DNA from: Herminiimonas sp. CN | GTDB lineage: Bacteria; Pseudomonadota; Gammaproteobacteria; Burkholderiales; Burkholderiaceae_D | DNA: 64,000 bases | Direction: 5' to 3' | Assembly: GCF_000622895.1 (NCBI RefSeq) | Contig: NZ_AVCC01000006.1 | Span: 1 to 64,000, forward strand | Part shown: positions 19,819-29,119 of the stretch, piece after piece | Layout of the letters: each line of letters begins with the position of its first letter | Numbering within the stretch: position 1 is the stretch's first letter | Translations under genes and position numbers: made by a program | Notes under the pieces: generated by a model | Seen by the model: the letters and a program-made list of their open reading frames with translations, nothing else | What the model was told of the DNA's origin: nothing | Databases searched by the model: none

Positions 19819-21511
19819 GAGTTGCGACCGCTCCGGAAATCACCTCGAACTCTCCGTGGTGCAACCGATAAATCAAATCCCAATCTTGTGTGGAGCGGAC
19901 ATGATGTGTGATGAAAACGCAGGTGCGGCCGGAGAACCGGCGATGCACGAGAGCCAACAACTGGCATTCCATTTCAGGATCCACAGCACTGGTAGTTTCG
20001 TCGAGAACGAGGATCGATGGGTTCTGCAAAATCGCCCGGGCCAGGGCCAGCCGCAAGCGCTGGCCACGAGACAGTGCCGTACCGACGCCACCGACCGGCG
20101 TCTGAAGATGCACTTCCGCAGCTTCCAATCCGACCGACTGCAGAATGTCAAAAAGCTCCGCATCCTTGGCCTGCGGCTGGACAAAACGCAGATTGTCCGC
20201 CACGGTGCCAGGAAAAAAAGCCGGCTCCTGATCCACCAGCGCCACCCGGCGGCGCAGCTCGGCTACCGACACCTGATCAATAGCCACGCCATCAATAAAA
20301 ATGTTGCCATGATCCGGCTGCAGATGTCCGAGTAGCAGATCTGCCAAGGTAGATTTCCCGCCACCGGAGGGTCCAATCAGCAATACCTTACTACCGGCCG
20401 GGATATGCAAGGATGCCTTGTGCAGGACAGGCTTGCCCTGCTCATAGGCGAAGCTCACCTCGTCCAATGCAATTTCACCCTGTAGCACGACCGGCAGACG
20501 GGCCGACACCTTATCCGTCTGCCGCGGCAGTTCGGCATCCAGTACCTCGGACAGTCGCTCCAAACTTACCCGCAGCCGCTGCCATCCAGCCAACACGCCC
20601 ATCAAAGTATGTACCGGACCGGCCACGCGAGCCGAGTAACCGACGAAGGCAATTAACACCCCCATCGTAATCTGGCCTTTGGAGAGCAGATAGCCACCGC
20701 CGCCAAACACCAGAGCCGTTCCAGCCAAGCCCGCCACACGCTGTCCGGCGGCCAGAGAAAAACCAGTTTGCTGCGCTGCTTTCAAGGCCTGGTAGTAGTC
20801 GCCGTGCCGCTCCCTCAAAGCTGTCATGCGCGCCTCTTCGCCATTGGCTGACTGAATCAGCTTGACCGCCCGCAGACTGTCCAAAAAGAAGTTGGACAAG
20901 TGCGTGGACTGCCGGCGTGCCTCCCGAGCGCTACCCTCCACCGCCGCCCGTTTATGAAAACCGTGCAAGAGGGGTAATGGCAACATGGCCAGCAGCACCA
21001 ATAGCGTCATCGGGAGGCTGAGGAATCCCATCAAGATGACAACCGCCAACAGGCTGAACAAGCCGTTGAACAGCGCCAGCGGCCCATCCACCAGGAAGCG
21101 CTGGACCTCGGCCAGATCGCCATCAAAACGGGAAATCAGGTCGCCAAAACCGACGCGCGAATAATAAACGGGAGACAGCGTTTGCAGGTGTTCGAATACC
21201 CGTTCCCGCAGGCCGAACAGCACGTGGGACGACAGCTCGAGATAATCGAAGCGGGTGATAGATTCCACCGCCAGCCCCAGCAGCGGTGCCAGCAGCATCA
21301 GTCCTGCCGCTGTCGCCAACACCTTCAGATCGCCGGTCAGTGCACCGTCATCCACCAGAACTTTCGACAGCCACGGCTGCAACAATGCCAGCAGGCTGGC
21401 GACAAAGGACAGGGTGACAACACGCAAGGCCAAGCGCCGTCGCACAGCCAGCAGCAGCCACCCCCAGTGCAGTATCGGGTGACGCCACAGCGGCGAAGAG
21501 GAAGGCATCAT
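19808..21511 (-). CDS. qhpF: ABC exporter QhpF
   Basis: 567 residues with a fused membrane domain (about 1-310, six predicted helices) and nucleotide-binding domain. The latter shows Walker A GPSGGGKSTL, signature LSRGQRLRLALARA, Walker B ILVLDETTSAVD and the H-loop region FITHH. The QHNDH gamma subunit lacks a Sec or Tat signal; QhpF is thought to export the mature subunit to the periplasm. The gene follows qhpB by 30 bases and overlaps qhpE. Gene order here is qhpA-D-C-B-F-E. Confidence 0.83.
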   Translation of the reverse strand: MMPSSSPLWRHPILHWGWLLLAVRRRLALRVVTLSFVASLLALLQPWLSKVLVDDGALTGDLKVLATAAGLMLLAPLLGLAVESITRFDYLELSSHVLFGLRERVFEHLQTLSPVYYSRVGFGDLISRFDGDLAEVQRFLVDGPLALFNGLFSLLAVVILMGFLSLPMTLLVLLAMLPLPLLHGFHKRAAVEGSAREARRQSTHLSNFFLDSLRAVKLIQSANGEEARMTALRERHGDYYQALKAAQQTGFSLAAGQRVAGLAGTALVFGGGGYLLSKGQITMGVLIAFVGYSARVAGPVHTLMGVLAGWQRLRVSLERLSEVLDAELPRQTDKVSARLPVVLQGEIALDEVSFAYEQGKPVLHKASLHIPAGSKVLLIGPSGGGKSTLADLLLGHLQPDHGNIFIDGVAIDQVSVAELRRRVALVDQEPAFFPGTVADNLRFVQPQAKDAELFDILQSVGLEAAEVHLQTPVGGVGTALSRGQRLRLALARAILQNPSILVLDETTSAVDPEMECQLLALVHRRFSGRTCVFITHHVRSTQDWDLIYRLHHGEFEVISGAVATHVG

Positions 21512-21541
21512 CTGATCCTATTCCTATTTTTGCACATGAGC

Positions 21542-22615
21542 TCAGCGCTGGATGATCCGCAGCGAAGTAGTCGACTGATCGGCACCGCCAGGGATGCTTA
21601 TCTCTGCTTGTTTGGTGAGGGTTGCAGTGTCGTAGACCGCCACCGTGTCGCCGCCGCCGCCGAGGTAGACTTCCCTGCCGTCGCTGGAGATGTTGATGGC
21701 GTAGTAAGTACGGTCAAGCTGGACGCGCTGGACTAATTTCTTTTCTGCCGTATCGGCGCGGAAGACCTGATTCATCACAGCAAAAACCTCGGTGCGCTTC
21801 ACGGGATTAACCACTGATGAAAAAATAACATCTTCTGCATTGGCAATCTCATCGTAACTTAGCTTTTCTGTAGCGAGATCAAAATTCATAATTCCAACCT
21901 TAAAAGCCTCAGGCGACTTGGGATCGACATCGGTTTTCGCTACGTAATAGGGGGTTGAGAGCACCCGAGCCTGCTCATATAGATTCCACATGGAAAAGAC
22001 GTCAGGTTCACCAAAGCCTTTGCGCTGCGAATGGCGCAACAGATGAGTCTTGTCGACCTTGCCGGCCCTGGCATCAAAAACATAGAGATCCCATCCCAAG
22101 CCGACTACCCGGTCGCGATCTGCCGTGGGAGCCAATATGGTAATGCGGCGGGGCGCCGGAAAGGTTTTTACCGGCTTGGCACCGATGCCGTCGGCCGTGT
22201 TGTAGACGGCAATCCTGGTATCGAGGGATTCGTACTTGCTTCGTTTCATGCGTGTCGGGATTTGATACACGTAGAGTTTGCTGCCGTCGAGACTTACCGT
22301 CATGCCCATCATGGCTTTGACGCGTTCCTCCGGCGTCGACATGTCGGCGCGGAAAACTTGTTGCCCGCTATCGAGATCTATCCCAACCACACTTTCAAAG
22401 TGATTGGTCAGGACGTAAGCAATTTTGCCGTTCGCCGGAGCAGAGATCGCACTAGGCGCACCCTCACCCGGCAGTTGGTAGGTGCGCACCACTTTACGTG
22501 CCGCCAAATCTATCATTTGCAGACTATTGGGCCGACTGCCGGTGAGCAGGTAGTCGCCGGCTAACGCTGCGGGTGTCATTAGCAAGGTAATGAGAAAAAT
22601 GATCCAACGTTTCAT
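21542..22615 (-). CDS. qhpB: Quinohemoprotein amine dehydrogenase beta subunit
   Basis: 357 residues with a classic Sec signal (WIIFLITLLMTPAALAG) and a beta-propeller body of YVTN-like repeats, for example NSLQMIDLAARKVVRTYQLP and GDTVAVYDTATLTKQAEISI. This size and layout match the roughly 40-kDa beta subunit of QHNDH, a seven-bladed propeller that packs against the gamma subunit near the active site in the periplasm. It starts 4 bases after the qhpC stop, so the subunits are co-translated. Confidence 0.85.
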   Translation of the reverse strand: MKRWIIFLITLLMTPAALAGDYLLTGSRPNSLQMIDLAARKVVRTYQLPGEGAPSAISAPANGKIAYVLTNHFESVVGIDLDSGQQVFRADMSTPEERVKAMMGMTVSLDGSKLYVYQIPTRMKRSKYESLDTRIAVYNTADGIGAKPVKTFPAPRRITILAPTADRDRVVGLGWDLYVFDARAGKVDKTHLLRHSQRKGFGEPDVFSMWNLYEQARVLSTPYYVAKTDVDPKSPEAFKVGIMNFDLATEKLSYDEIANAEDVIFSSVVNPVKRTEVFAVMNQVFRADTAEKKLVQRVQLDRTYYAINISSDGREVYLGGGGDTVAVYDTATLTKQAEISIPGGADQSTTSLRIIQR

Positions 22616-22619
22616 CGCT

Positions 22620-22940
22620 TTAATCCTCAGGGAAAAGTGTCTGCAGTTCCCGCCAGTCGCGTAGAGCCGAATTTTTACCTTCGCTCCAGTCGCGGGAAGT
22701 ATTCATGTTGTCGGCGACTTGGGCTGGCCACCAGCAAGGATCGGTACAGCCGTAAAGATCCGCCTCCATGGGCTGGCAGAGTGTGGATAAACCGCCGAAG
22801 GCATCAATTTCCCAGCCTGGATCAAAGGTAGTGGTGCACCCGACCACATTGCTCATTGGACTGACTTCGAGAGATTGCCCTTCGGATGCGGGGGAAGATA
22901 GGCTATAAGCCTTATTATTGAGTGGTCTCAGGCGTTTCAT
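22620..22940 (-). CDS. qhpC: Quinohemoprotein amine dehydrogenase gamma subunit (CTQ precursor)
   Basis: 106 residues from an ATG at 22940 that overlaps the qhpD stop (ATGA). All four cysteines (35, 55, 65, 69) have the spacing of the Paracoccus gamma subunit (7, 27, 37, 41). With a constant offset of 28, its three thioether acids fall on Glu44, Asp61 and Asp77, and the cofactor tryptophan (Trp43) on Trp71. The offset equals the known 28-residue leader, so residues 1-28 are predicted to be removed by QhpE. The product should carry cysteine tryptophylquinone formed from Cys65 and Trp71, plus three Cys-to-Asp/Glu crosslinks made by QhpD. Confidence 0.93.
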   Translation of the reverse strand: MKRLRPLNNKAYSLSSPASEGQSLEVSPMSNVVGCTTTFDPGWEIDAFGGLSTLCQPMEADLYGCTDPCWWPAQVADNMNTSRDWSEGKNSALRDWRELQTLFPED

Positions 22941-24373
22941 TGTTGATCTCCATGTAATTCCTGCGCCTTGTTCTGGACGGCAAAAAAGCCGGGGTTGGCG
23001 CGCATGATTTCGCCGAAACATTCGATTCCGAAATCAAGCCACTCGCGGACGAAATCGCAGTGCGAGAAAGTCGGTGACAGGGCGCTGCCCTCGCGCACGT
23101 AGGCTTCGTGATAGCAGCCGCCAGCGCAAATGCTTCGCGCCGAACACTCTTGGCAAGCCGGATGCAGGCGCTGCGCTTCGGTGAGAAAGGCACTCAGGTC
23201 CTTCTCGGCGATGCCGACATTGACGTCCCCGAAACTCGGAAAAGACGTACCGGTAAATCGATGGCAAAGGGCAAGCTGGCCTTCGGCACTCACTGCCAGC
23301 AACCCGACCCCCGCCCCGCAAGGCAGTGCCTTGCGCGTCCCGCTGAAAAGGTCCTGCATCAGCTGGTTCATGTTAGAAAAGCCATGGCGAAAACCCCGTT
23401 TAGCCGCCGCCGTGTATTCCAGACCCAGAGCCTTCATGGCATCAAGCACCGCGCGCATTTCGACGCCATCAAGGCCGAGGGGTGAATCATTACTCGCCGT
23501 CGCCGGTGCGAAACCGACTTCAGAAAATCCCAGCTCGTCATGCAGGTGGCGATAAATGTGCACCACATCCGTGTTTCCGCCGCTTAACGTCACCCGAGCC
23601 CCCACCGGCCGTGACGTACATCCCGCCAGCAAGCGCCGGACATTTTTCGACACCTGCTTATGGGTGCCCTTGCCGCCGATGGTGATGCGATAGCGGTCGT
23701 GAGTCTCTTCATCTCCGTCCATGCTCACCGAAATGCCGAAGCGGTGCGACTGAAAGAACGCGATCATCTCGTCGGTCAGCAAGCTGGCGTTGGTGGTGAG
23801 GGAAAAATCCACCTTTTTTCCTAATTTTTCTGCTTCCTCTTCGGCATAGGCGACCAGCGCGTGGATGCTGGAAAAGCGCATCGTAGGCTCACCGCCGAAG
23901 AAGACCACGTTCACCTGTTCATGACCAGTAGATTCCCGTAGCAACATATCGAGGGCGCGCCTTGCGGTAGCATCCTCCATTACAACGGCATCGCGGGGAG
24001 GGGTGAGATCCTCACGGTAACAATAGGTACAACCCAAGTTACAGCCGGTGGTCAGCGTCAGTACCAGCGTATTGATCGGGAAGTGCTTGATTTCACGAGG
24101 CGTAATTTCGTAATCCTTACGCTTGGCCGAGATGATGCCAAGGGCAAGAAAATCGGAGAGGGAATCGCAGACTTCGTCTGGCGAAAAGATACCGTCGAAG
24201 CGGCCACGAACCTGCTGCTCGCTCACAGCGCCGGTCTCCTCCAGCAACTCCAGCACTGAATCGGCTGCCTTATCCAGTTCGAACATCGCGGTGGTCGGTA
24301 CATGTAGCAAGAAGCGCCGGCCGCTTTGCCCCAGCGCCCGATAGTTCTGTCTTTGCAGTTGCAGTGATGCCAT
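22937..24373 (-). CDS. qhpD: Radical SAM maturase QhpD
   Basis: 478 residues. The radical SAM motif is [11 protein letters not shown] with Cys111, Cys115 and Cys118; a C-terminal SPASM-type region has [19 protein letters not shown] and a later Cys, giving the extra Fe-S clusters. [10 protein letters not shown] is the SAM-binding GGE motif. In the studied system QhpD forms the three intrapeptide thioether bonds in the gamma subunit. The gene has an AGGAGA Shine-Dalgarno, starts 12 bases after qhpA and overlaps qhpC by four bases, consistent with acting on the newly made QhpC chain. Confidence 0.92.
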   Translation of the reverse strand: MASLQLQRQNYRALGQSGRRFLLHVPTTAMFELDKAADSVLELLEETGAVSEQQVRGRFDGIFSPDEVCDSLSDFLALGIISAKRKDYEITPREIKHFPINTLVLTLTTGCNLGCTYCYREDLTPPRDAVVMEDATARRALDMLLRESTGHEQVNVVFFGGEPTMRFSSIHALVAYAEEEAEKLGKKVDFSLTTNASLLTDEMIAFFQSHRFGISVSMDGDEETHDRYRITIGGKGTHKQVSKNVRRLLAGCTSRPVGARVTLSGGNTDVVHIYRHLHDELGFSEVGFAPATASNDSPLGLDGVEMRAVLDAMKALGLEYTAAAKRGFRHGFSNMNQLMQDLFSGTRKALPCGAGVGLLAVSAEGQLALCHRFTGTSFPSFGDVNVGIAEKDLSAFLTEAQRLHPACQECSARSICAGGCYHEAYVREGSALSPTFSHCDFVREWLDFGIECFGEIMRANPGFFAVQNKAQELHGDQQ

Positions 24374-24385
24374 GGTGTACTTCTC

Positions 24386-25999
24386 CTAGCGTAGCGACGG
24401 CTTGTTCCAGCGTTGCACGGTCACTATCAGATGACCTCTCGCCTCGCTGGTGCGCGCCTGGTCTGCAACCTTGGCGATGACGGACAAATTTCCGGTGTTG
24501 TTCATGCCTTTGCGTGCCGGATTGGAGCCGGCCACGGCTGGAATATACAGCCCGCTTTGTTCCATGACGCCGGTAAACCTGACGTCGTCGTCAGCCTTGG
24601 CTTTCTCGTCGTAGTTATCGACACTCCAGTTGGCCGGAACCCAACCGAGACGAACGTCATCTGCGGTGCCCGGGATTCCATCGGCACCATTGAGGTAGGC
24701 TATAGCTTCAAACTGTGCTGACATGCCTAGATTGGTGCCGCCGCCCAAACGGGCAATGCCGAACTCGGGCTCGACACGAATAGAGTCAAACTGGCGGTAA
24801 ACCGCCACCTTCACGTCGTCCGTCCCACCCTTGGCACGAAGGTTACGCAGTCCGACCGCCGCGTCGTCGGCAACGCTCACCATGAGTTCGACCTCGCCGG
24901 CGTTTTTCTGCTTGGCTGAAAGCACCCGGATCCCCGGCCCCAAGTCATAATCCTTGCCGAGTTGAACGCCATGCACGCTCAGGAGCGTTTCGCTACCCGC
25001 CTTCAACAAGGACGGGAATACCGCGATGATGCTGGGGCGAGAGCCAACCCCAGCCTGCACGGCCTCGAACGTCGCGCCAACCTCGTCAGTTTCGCGCAGG
25101 AACCATCGACCGGAGAGTTTCTTGCCATCTTCGCTCAAGGCAAGCACCGTGCGTACCTTCTCGTTACCGAGAGTAGCATCGCCGCGCCATTCGTAGCCGC
25201 TGTAAATGATGCTCTGCCCATGGCCGCGCACCCGATTGCCGGCTGCGTAATTCAACTCGTAGCGGACGTCATAGCGATCACTGCCCAGGGCATCGACCTG
25301 CATGTAGCCGGCGTAATCACCCCAACCCGGCCGGTGACCGGCGATTCGCCACGAACCGGTGGGCAACGCATGCTTCTTGTTCTGCCAGCTTTTCCAGGCC
25401 GCAGTGTTGGCCGGATAGAGACCGGCCAACTCGAGCGCCACCTGATTAAGGGCGATATCCTTCCAGTTACGATCGCGTCCCAAGGCTGAATATTCAATGC
25501 TAGGAAACTGACCAAGATGCGTATGGATAAGATTTTTCCACTCGCCAACATCGCGACGCTGCAGGGCGACACGGCCAAAACTGTGGCAGCGCGCGCACAT
25601 TTGGCCTAGCTTTTCGCTAGGAACAACATCCTGGACATTAGGTCTCCGCTCAATCAGGAAACGGTACGGCGCAGCCTCTTCGGGAGCCAGCCCCTGCTGG
25701 TCCGTAAGGTATTTGACCAAGGACTGACGTTCTTCCCTGGATATCTCCACCTTGTGCCAGACCTGCATGCGGGCGATGCTCATATCCCAACCTTCGGGTG
25801 TCTTGCGCAGGTCCGGAATGCGTTGCAGCTTGCCGCCCTCGAGGTGACAGCCGCCGCATTTGTTTTTCAGAATATCCGGCGCCGAAATCGGTGCTGCAAG
25901 CACTCCTCCAGTCAGCAGCAGACCGGCGATGGTCATCAGGCCACGCCGAAGCCAGCGGGCCTTACGGCCAATCAGCATCTTCATCGCATCCAGTAACAT
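24386..25999 (-). CDS. qhpA: Quinohemoprotein amine dehydrogenase alpha subunit, diheme
   Basis: About 537 residues. A signal peptide (RRGLMTIAGLLLTGGVLAAP) precedes two c-heme sites, CGGCH (Cys48, Cys51, His52) and CARCH (near 134-138), the arrangement of the roughly 60-kDa alpha subunit that passes electrons from the quinone cofactor to a periplasmic acceptor. The C-terminal part has immunoglobulin-like beta domains. The ATG at 25999 is preferred because AAGGA lies five bases before it; an ATG six bases upstream touches that site. It is the first gene of the qhp operon. No azurin or cytochrome acceptor gene is adjacent. Confidence 0.9.
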   Translation of the reverse strand: MLLDAMKMLIGRKARWLRRGLMTIAGLLLTGGVLAAPISAPDILKNKCGGCHLEGGKLQRIPDLRKTPEGWDMSIARMQVWHKVEISREERQSLVKYLTDQQGLAPEEAAPYRFLIERRPNVQDVVPSEKLGQMCARCHSFGRVALQRRDVGEWKNLIHTHLGQFPSIEYSALGRDRNWKDIALNQVALELAGLYPANTAAWKSWQNKKHALPTGSWRIAGHRPGWGDYAGYMQVDALGSDRYDVRYELNYAAGNRVRGHGQSIIYSGYEWRGDATLGNEKVRTVLALSEDGKKLSGRWFLRETDEVGATFEAVQAGVGSRPSIIAVFPSLLKAGSETLLSVHGVQLGKDYDLGPGIRVLSAKQKNAGEVELMVSVADDAAVGLRNLRAKGGTDDVKVAVYRQFDSIRVEPEFGIARLGGGTNLGMSAQFEAIAYLNGADGIPGTADDVRLGWVPANWSVDNYDEKAKADDDVRFTGVMEQSGLYIPAVAGSNPARKGMNNTGNLSVIAKVADQARTSEARGHLIVTVQRWNKPSLR

Positions 26000-26080
26000 T
26001 GTCATCCTTTTTCACGATTGAGCCAGAGCGGCCTCAATGACCTCCAGCACTTTAAGTGTAAGAAGGGTCTGAAAAAGCTG

Positions 26081-26305
26081 TTATCCAAATTCGGCAATAG
26101 CGTCCGAAATTCCGTCCGGCGAAGCTGGCGGCAAGCCGTCCACCTGCAGCCAGGAAGGCTTGATTCCCCAGTACGCCTCTCTTTGGCGCTCATCCCATGG
26201 CTTGTCCAGGGTGTCGATTTTGATAATCGCTAAACGACAACTGACAATTCAGACAGACTTCATCGTCGGCAATCGCTTATCGATGCCGACGACGAAGGCG
26301 AGCAT
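26081..26305 (-). pseudogene. Small interrupted reading frame upstream of qhpA
   Basis: On the minus strand an ATG at 26305 opens MLAFVVGIDKRLPTMKSV, then a TGA at codon 19 (26249-26251), and the same frame continues 55 codons to a TAA at 26081. The second part contains KIDTLDKPWDERQREAYWG and LPPASPDGISDAIAEFG, which looks like real protein sequence. I do not recognise it. It may be a gene killed by a Trp-to-stop change, or the tail of an older gene. It lies in the 586-base gap between qhpR and qhpA, which must also hold the qhpA promoter; I could not place that promoter. Confidence 0.35.
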
Positions 26306-26567
26306 TCATTCGGTGCATGACACGCAGATCAGGGCTCTGCAAGTCCGGGGCCTATGAGGCGCTAACAAGGACAGGCCTGCAGCATTCACGATGATGTTCG
26401 ACGGATGGTGATGCGGCCACGGGTGCTTCGATGTTGGAACTGCGACTATAAGGCTCCGTTGATTGCAGAGCGTGGCGCGCAACTGATGGATGAATTTACA
26501 AGAAAACGTGCATCTGGGTTTCGATAGCCTGTTCGCCATGATGAAATTGGCGTTCGATACCGCCACC

Positions 26568-26591
26568 GAACCCGGCTTGTCAGGCGGGTTC
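26568..26591 (-). terminator. Hairpin directly after the regulator gene
   Basis: Arms GAACCCG (26568-26574) and CGGGTTC (26585-26591) flank a 10-base middle, starting at the base after the regulator stop codon. No T-run follows on the minus strand, so factor-independent termination is doubtful. Confidence 0.35.
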
Positions 26592-27596
26592 TCATTGGTG
26601 TTTACGTAAAGTTTCCGACGGGAGTTCGTCAAACATTTGCTTGTAGTTGCCAGCAAAGCGGGAAAGATGCCAGAAACCCCAGTGGGCGGCGATATCCGCT
26701 ACTGTCATGCGGCTGCCTCCGGCACCGGCCTTGAGTTCCCGTCGGACCCGGTTTAGTCGGATGGCTCGCAGATAAGCGACCGGATTGATATCCAGAACAG
26801 ACTCAAAACTGTATTGCAGGGTACGTCGCGAGATATTCAAGGCCGTACATAAATCGGCGACCGTGACCGGGTCGTCATGATGCTCCAGCACGTAGGCCTT
26901 GGCTTTATCCACCACACCCTTGCGCGACGTCGGGATGACAATATGATTGACTGAGCTGGTATCGCTGGTTGCAACCACCAGATTGTCAAAAATTTCCTGC
27001 TCAATGATTTTTCTGGTGCGAGGGGAATTTAACATTCCAGGCGACCTCTTGATGTTGCTCAGCAGCAGTTCCAGAAACTCGCCCAAACCGTGAGCAACTC
27101 CGACGGACTGCCCAAAAACACCGGAAGTGGAGAGTTTGGCCTCGGTATCCACACCCCAGACAGTACAGGCAAACTCCCGTAATTCCGCGGCACCAGTGGA
27201 AATAGCAATGATATCAAGTTGTTTTGGTGTTCGAAAATCCAGGTCTTCGTCTCCACCTTGTGTGACCAGCGCCCCCCGACTGAGCGCGGTTCCGGACAAC
27301 AGTCCACCGCCGCTTGCATCGAGGACGACGCCAATGGTGCGGGATCCCTCCCAAGGCCGTCCAATTTGATGCAGAACTTGGTTTGTCTTCTCGCGAAATA
27401 TTTGTATATTATCAAACCACACCTCCTCCAAGGAACCCGAGAAAGCACCACTGGAGAGTTGTTCATATTCCTGCTGCCAGTGTTGCAATCTTGCGGCGTG
27501 ATCGTCGATGTCCCTTATGACTGTCTCTGTGAAAATAAAGCAATCCTCATCGCCGTGAACGATGGATGTGGCATGCGGGGCATTAAGCGAGTTCAT
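26592..27596 (-). CDS. qhpR: AraC-family regulator of the amine dehydrogenase cluster
   Basis: 334 residues from an ATG at 27596; a TTG start at 27653 would add 19 residues with no obvious family support. The C-terminal third is a standard AraC DNA-binding domain: VTVADLCTALNISRRTLQYS is the first helix-turn-helix and VADIAAHWGFWHLSRFAGNYKQMF the second. The N-terminal domain is of the EutR/QhpR-like type without a cupin signature. Position directly upstream of qhpA and on the same strand, as in other QHNDH clusters, supports a role as the amine-responsive activator. The inducer is not evident from the sequence. Confidence 0.78.
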   Translation of the reverse strand: MNSLNAPHATSIVHGDEDCFIFTETVIRDIDDHAARLQHWQQEYEQLSSGAFSGSLEEVWFDNIQIFREKTNQVLHQIGRPWEGSRTIGVVLDASGGGLLSGTALSRGALVTQGGDEDLDFRTPKQLDIIAISTGAAELREFACTVWGVDTEAKLSTSGVFGQSVGVAHGLGEFLELLLSNIKRSPGMLNSPRTRKIIEQEIFDNLVVATSDTSSVNHIVIPTSRKGVVDKAKAYVLEHHDDPVTVADLCTALNISRRTLQYSFESVLDINPVAYLRAIRLNRVRRELKAGAGGSRMTVADIAAHWGFWHLSRFAGNYKQMFDELPSETLRKHQ

Positions 27597-27919
27597 GGGG
27601 GACAATCCTTGCAATACAACTGCTCTTTGGCAGAAACTAAAAGGCTCCTGCAAAAGTTCCGGAACAGATAGGTCGCGGGCGTTGCCTACCGATGCTCTGA
27701 ACGATTTTCGTGTTTGACACAGTTAATTTCTCAAGTTTGGTTGGCTGCCTCGTATCAGTGTTTTATCCTGCTTGGACCACATGGTGACGATATATCTTCT
27801 GGGCATCAATCACCTTGCTGCATGCTCTTTTGCCGGCCTGTTCGACTGCCGCTGCTCATATGTGAGAAAACGCTCAACTGATTCGTCGTCAGCACCAATA
27901 AGCCAAACATCGTTTGTGA

Positions 27920-28240
27920 TCAATCAATCAATAGCATATGCCTGAGACGGCGGATCAACGTATCGCTCGAATAGTTCCTAACCAGAAGCTCATACACGTC
28001 CCCACCTAATTTCACTTGCAAAAATTCGGCAAACGCAGGCGAGGAGGCCACTTCATCCGGCACTACCTTCCATATCGGAATCTGCGCAACAGCTTTAGAG
28101 CGAGCTCCATCGTGAGCCGTTCAATTAACGTCGAGGTTGTGCGCGGATCCGACACGATCCTCGCAACGAATCCGCTCGCCAGCGCGCCACCATTGCCGCC
28201 TTCCGGAAAACGCCACTGGCAAAATATTCACACAACAATA
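27920..28240 (-). pseudogene. Decayed, frameshifted gene of unknown function
   Basis: Two overlapping minus-strand frames read like one broken protein. The upstream piece (stop at 28063) contains WRFPEGGNGGALASGF and TSTLIERLTMELALK; the downstream piece (stop at 27920) contains AQIPIWKVVPDEVASSPA and FLQVKLGGDVYELLVRNYSS. They would join by a frame change near 28085-28105. Neither has a credible start codon, and I do not recognise the family. The rest of the 27597-28607 gap holds nothing I can name except the ssb terminator. Confidence 0.35.
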
Positions 28241-28543
28241 TGTTTGAAGTCAATCATTAATTGAGTGCATTCTGGGCGCTAGCGCAGCGGTTGGCGTGCG
28301 TCGAAATTTCCGGCGCCGACCGAGCAACCAGGCAAACTGGCGAGCTACTTGAATAACCGCCAGCAGCAACGATCACTTTGGCATTTCACTGGGGCGGTCG
28401 CTTCCTTGAAAATAAAACGAAAAAACAACGCCATAAAAATCGCAAAGCGCTCTCCTTTTAACTGCCGACAGTACATTTGTTTATATTCAGAAAAGATACG
28501 TTTTATACATACAGGCAGACGCAAGAGCAAAAACCGCAAACAA

Positions 28544-28574
28544 TAAAAAAGCGGAGCTAAATCAATAGCTCCGC
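28544..28574 (-). terminator. Rho-independent terminator of ssb
   Basis: Perfect 9-bp stem GCGGAGCTA (28551-28559) with TAGCTCCGC (28566-28574), loop of six, followed on the minus strand by a T-run (seven A bases at 28544-28550 on the plus strand). It lies 34 bases after the ssb stop. Confidence 0.9.
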
Positions 28575-28607
28575 CTCAGTTGTTTACACTTTCGCGCTTA
28601 TCCGGGC

Positions 28608-29093
28608 CTAGAAAGGGATATCGTCATCCATATCGGAGAAGTTCGATGCCGGTCGCGGAGCGGGAGCCTGCGGCCGCTGCTGCTGCGGACTAGGCTGACG
28701 CTGCTGGGCCGGCGCGCTGCTGTAACCGCCATCATCCATACCGACGCTGCCGCCGCCTTGACGACCGCCCAGCATTTGCATGGTATCGGCGCGAATGTCG
28801 GTCGCGTATTTTTCAACGCCGTCCTTATCGGTGTATTTGCGTGTGCGCAGGCTGCCTTCTATATACACTTGCGAGCCTTTTTTCAGGTATTGCGACATGA
28901 TTTCAGCCAGCTTGCCGAAGGCGGTGATCCGGTGCCATTCGGTTTGCTCTTTTTTCTCGCCGGTGGACTTGTCCTTCCAGCTGTCGGTGGTCGCCACGGC
29001 AATGGTGGTCAGCGCATCACCGCTGGGCATGTAACGGGTTTCCGGGTCGCGTCCGAGATTGCCGACGATGATGACTTTATTGACTGATGCCAT
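28608..29093 (-). CDS. ssb: Single-stranded DNA-binding protein
   Basis: 161 residues. The OB-fold begins [20 protein letters not shown] and includes [13 protein letters not shown] and [16 protein letters not shown] Gln/Pro/Gly-rich linker (about 112-150) leads to the acidic tip DMDDDIPF that recruits repair and replication partners. It covers exposed single strands in replication, recombination and repair. It lies head-to-tail after an MFS gene and near uvrA (divergent), a common arrangement in Burkholderiales. Confidence 0.97.
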   Translation of the reverse strand: MASVNKVIIVGNLGRDPETRYMPSGDALTTIAVATTDSWKDKSTGEKKEQTEWHRITAFGKLAEIMSQYLKKGSQVYIEGSLRTRKYTDKDGVEKYATDIRADTMQMLGGRQGGGSVGMDDGGYSSAPAQQRQPSPQQQRPQAPAPRPASNFSDMDDDIPF

Positions 29094-29119
29094 AGGGTTC
29101 TCCTGATTTCCTGTGTGAT

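Noticed and set aside
26264-26293. Inverted repeat TCGTCGGCA...TGCCGACGA considered as a terminator
   Set aside because: It has a 12-base loop and no T-run on either strand, and it lies inside the interrupted frame upstream of qhpA, so it may be incidental.
26306-26656. A 116-codon minus-strand frame overlapping the end of the regulator
   Set aside because: It overlaps the AraC helix-turn-helix coding end in another frame and has no coherent domain or ribosome-binding site.
28016-28264. An 82-codon plus-strand frame
   Set aside because: It is antisense to the decayed minus-strand gene pieces and shows no motif or ribosome-binding site.
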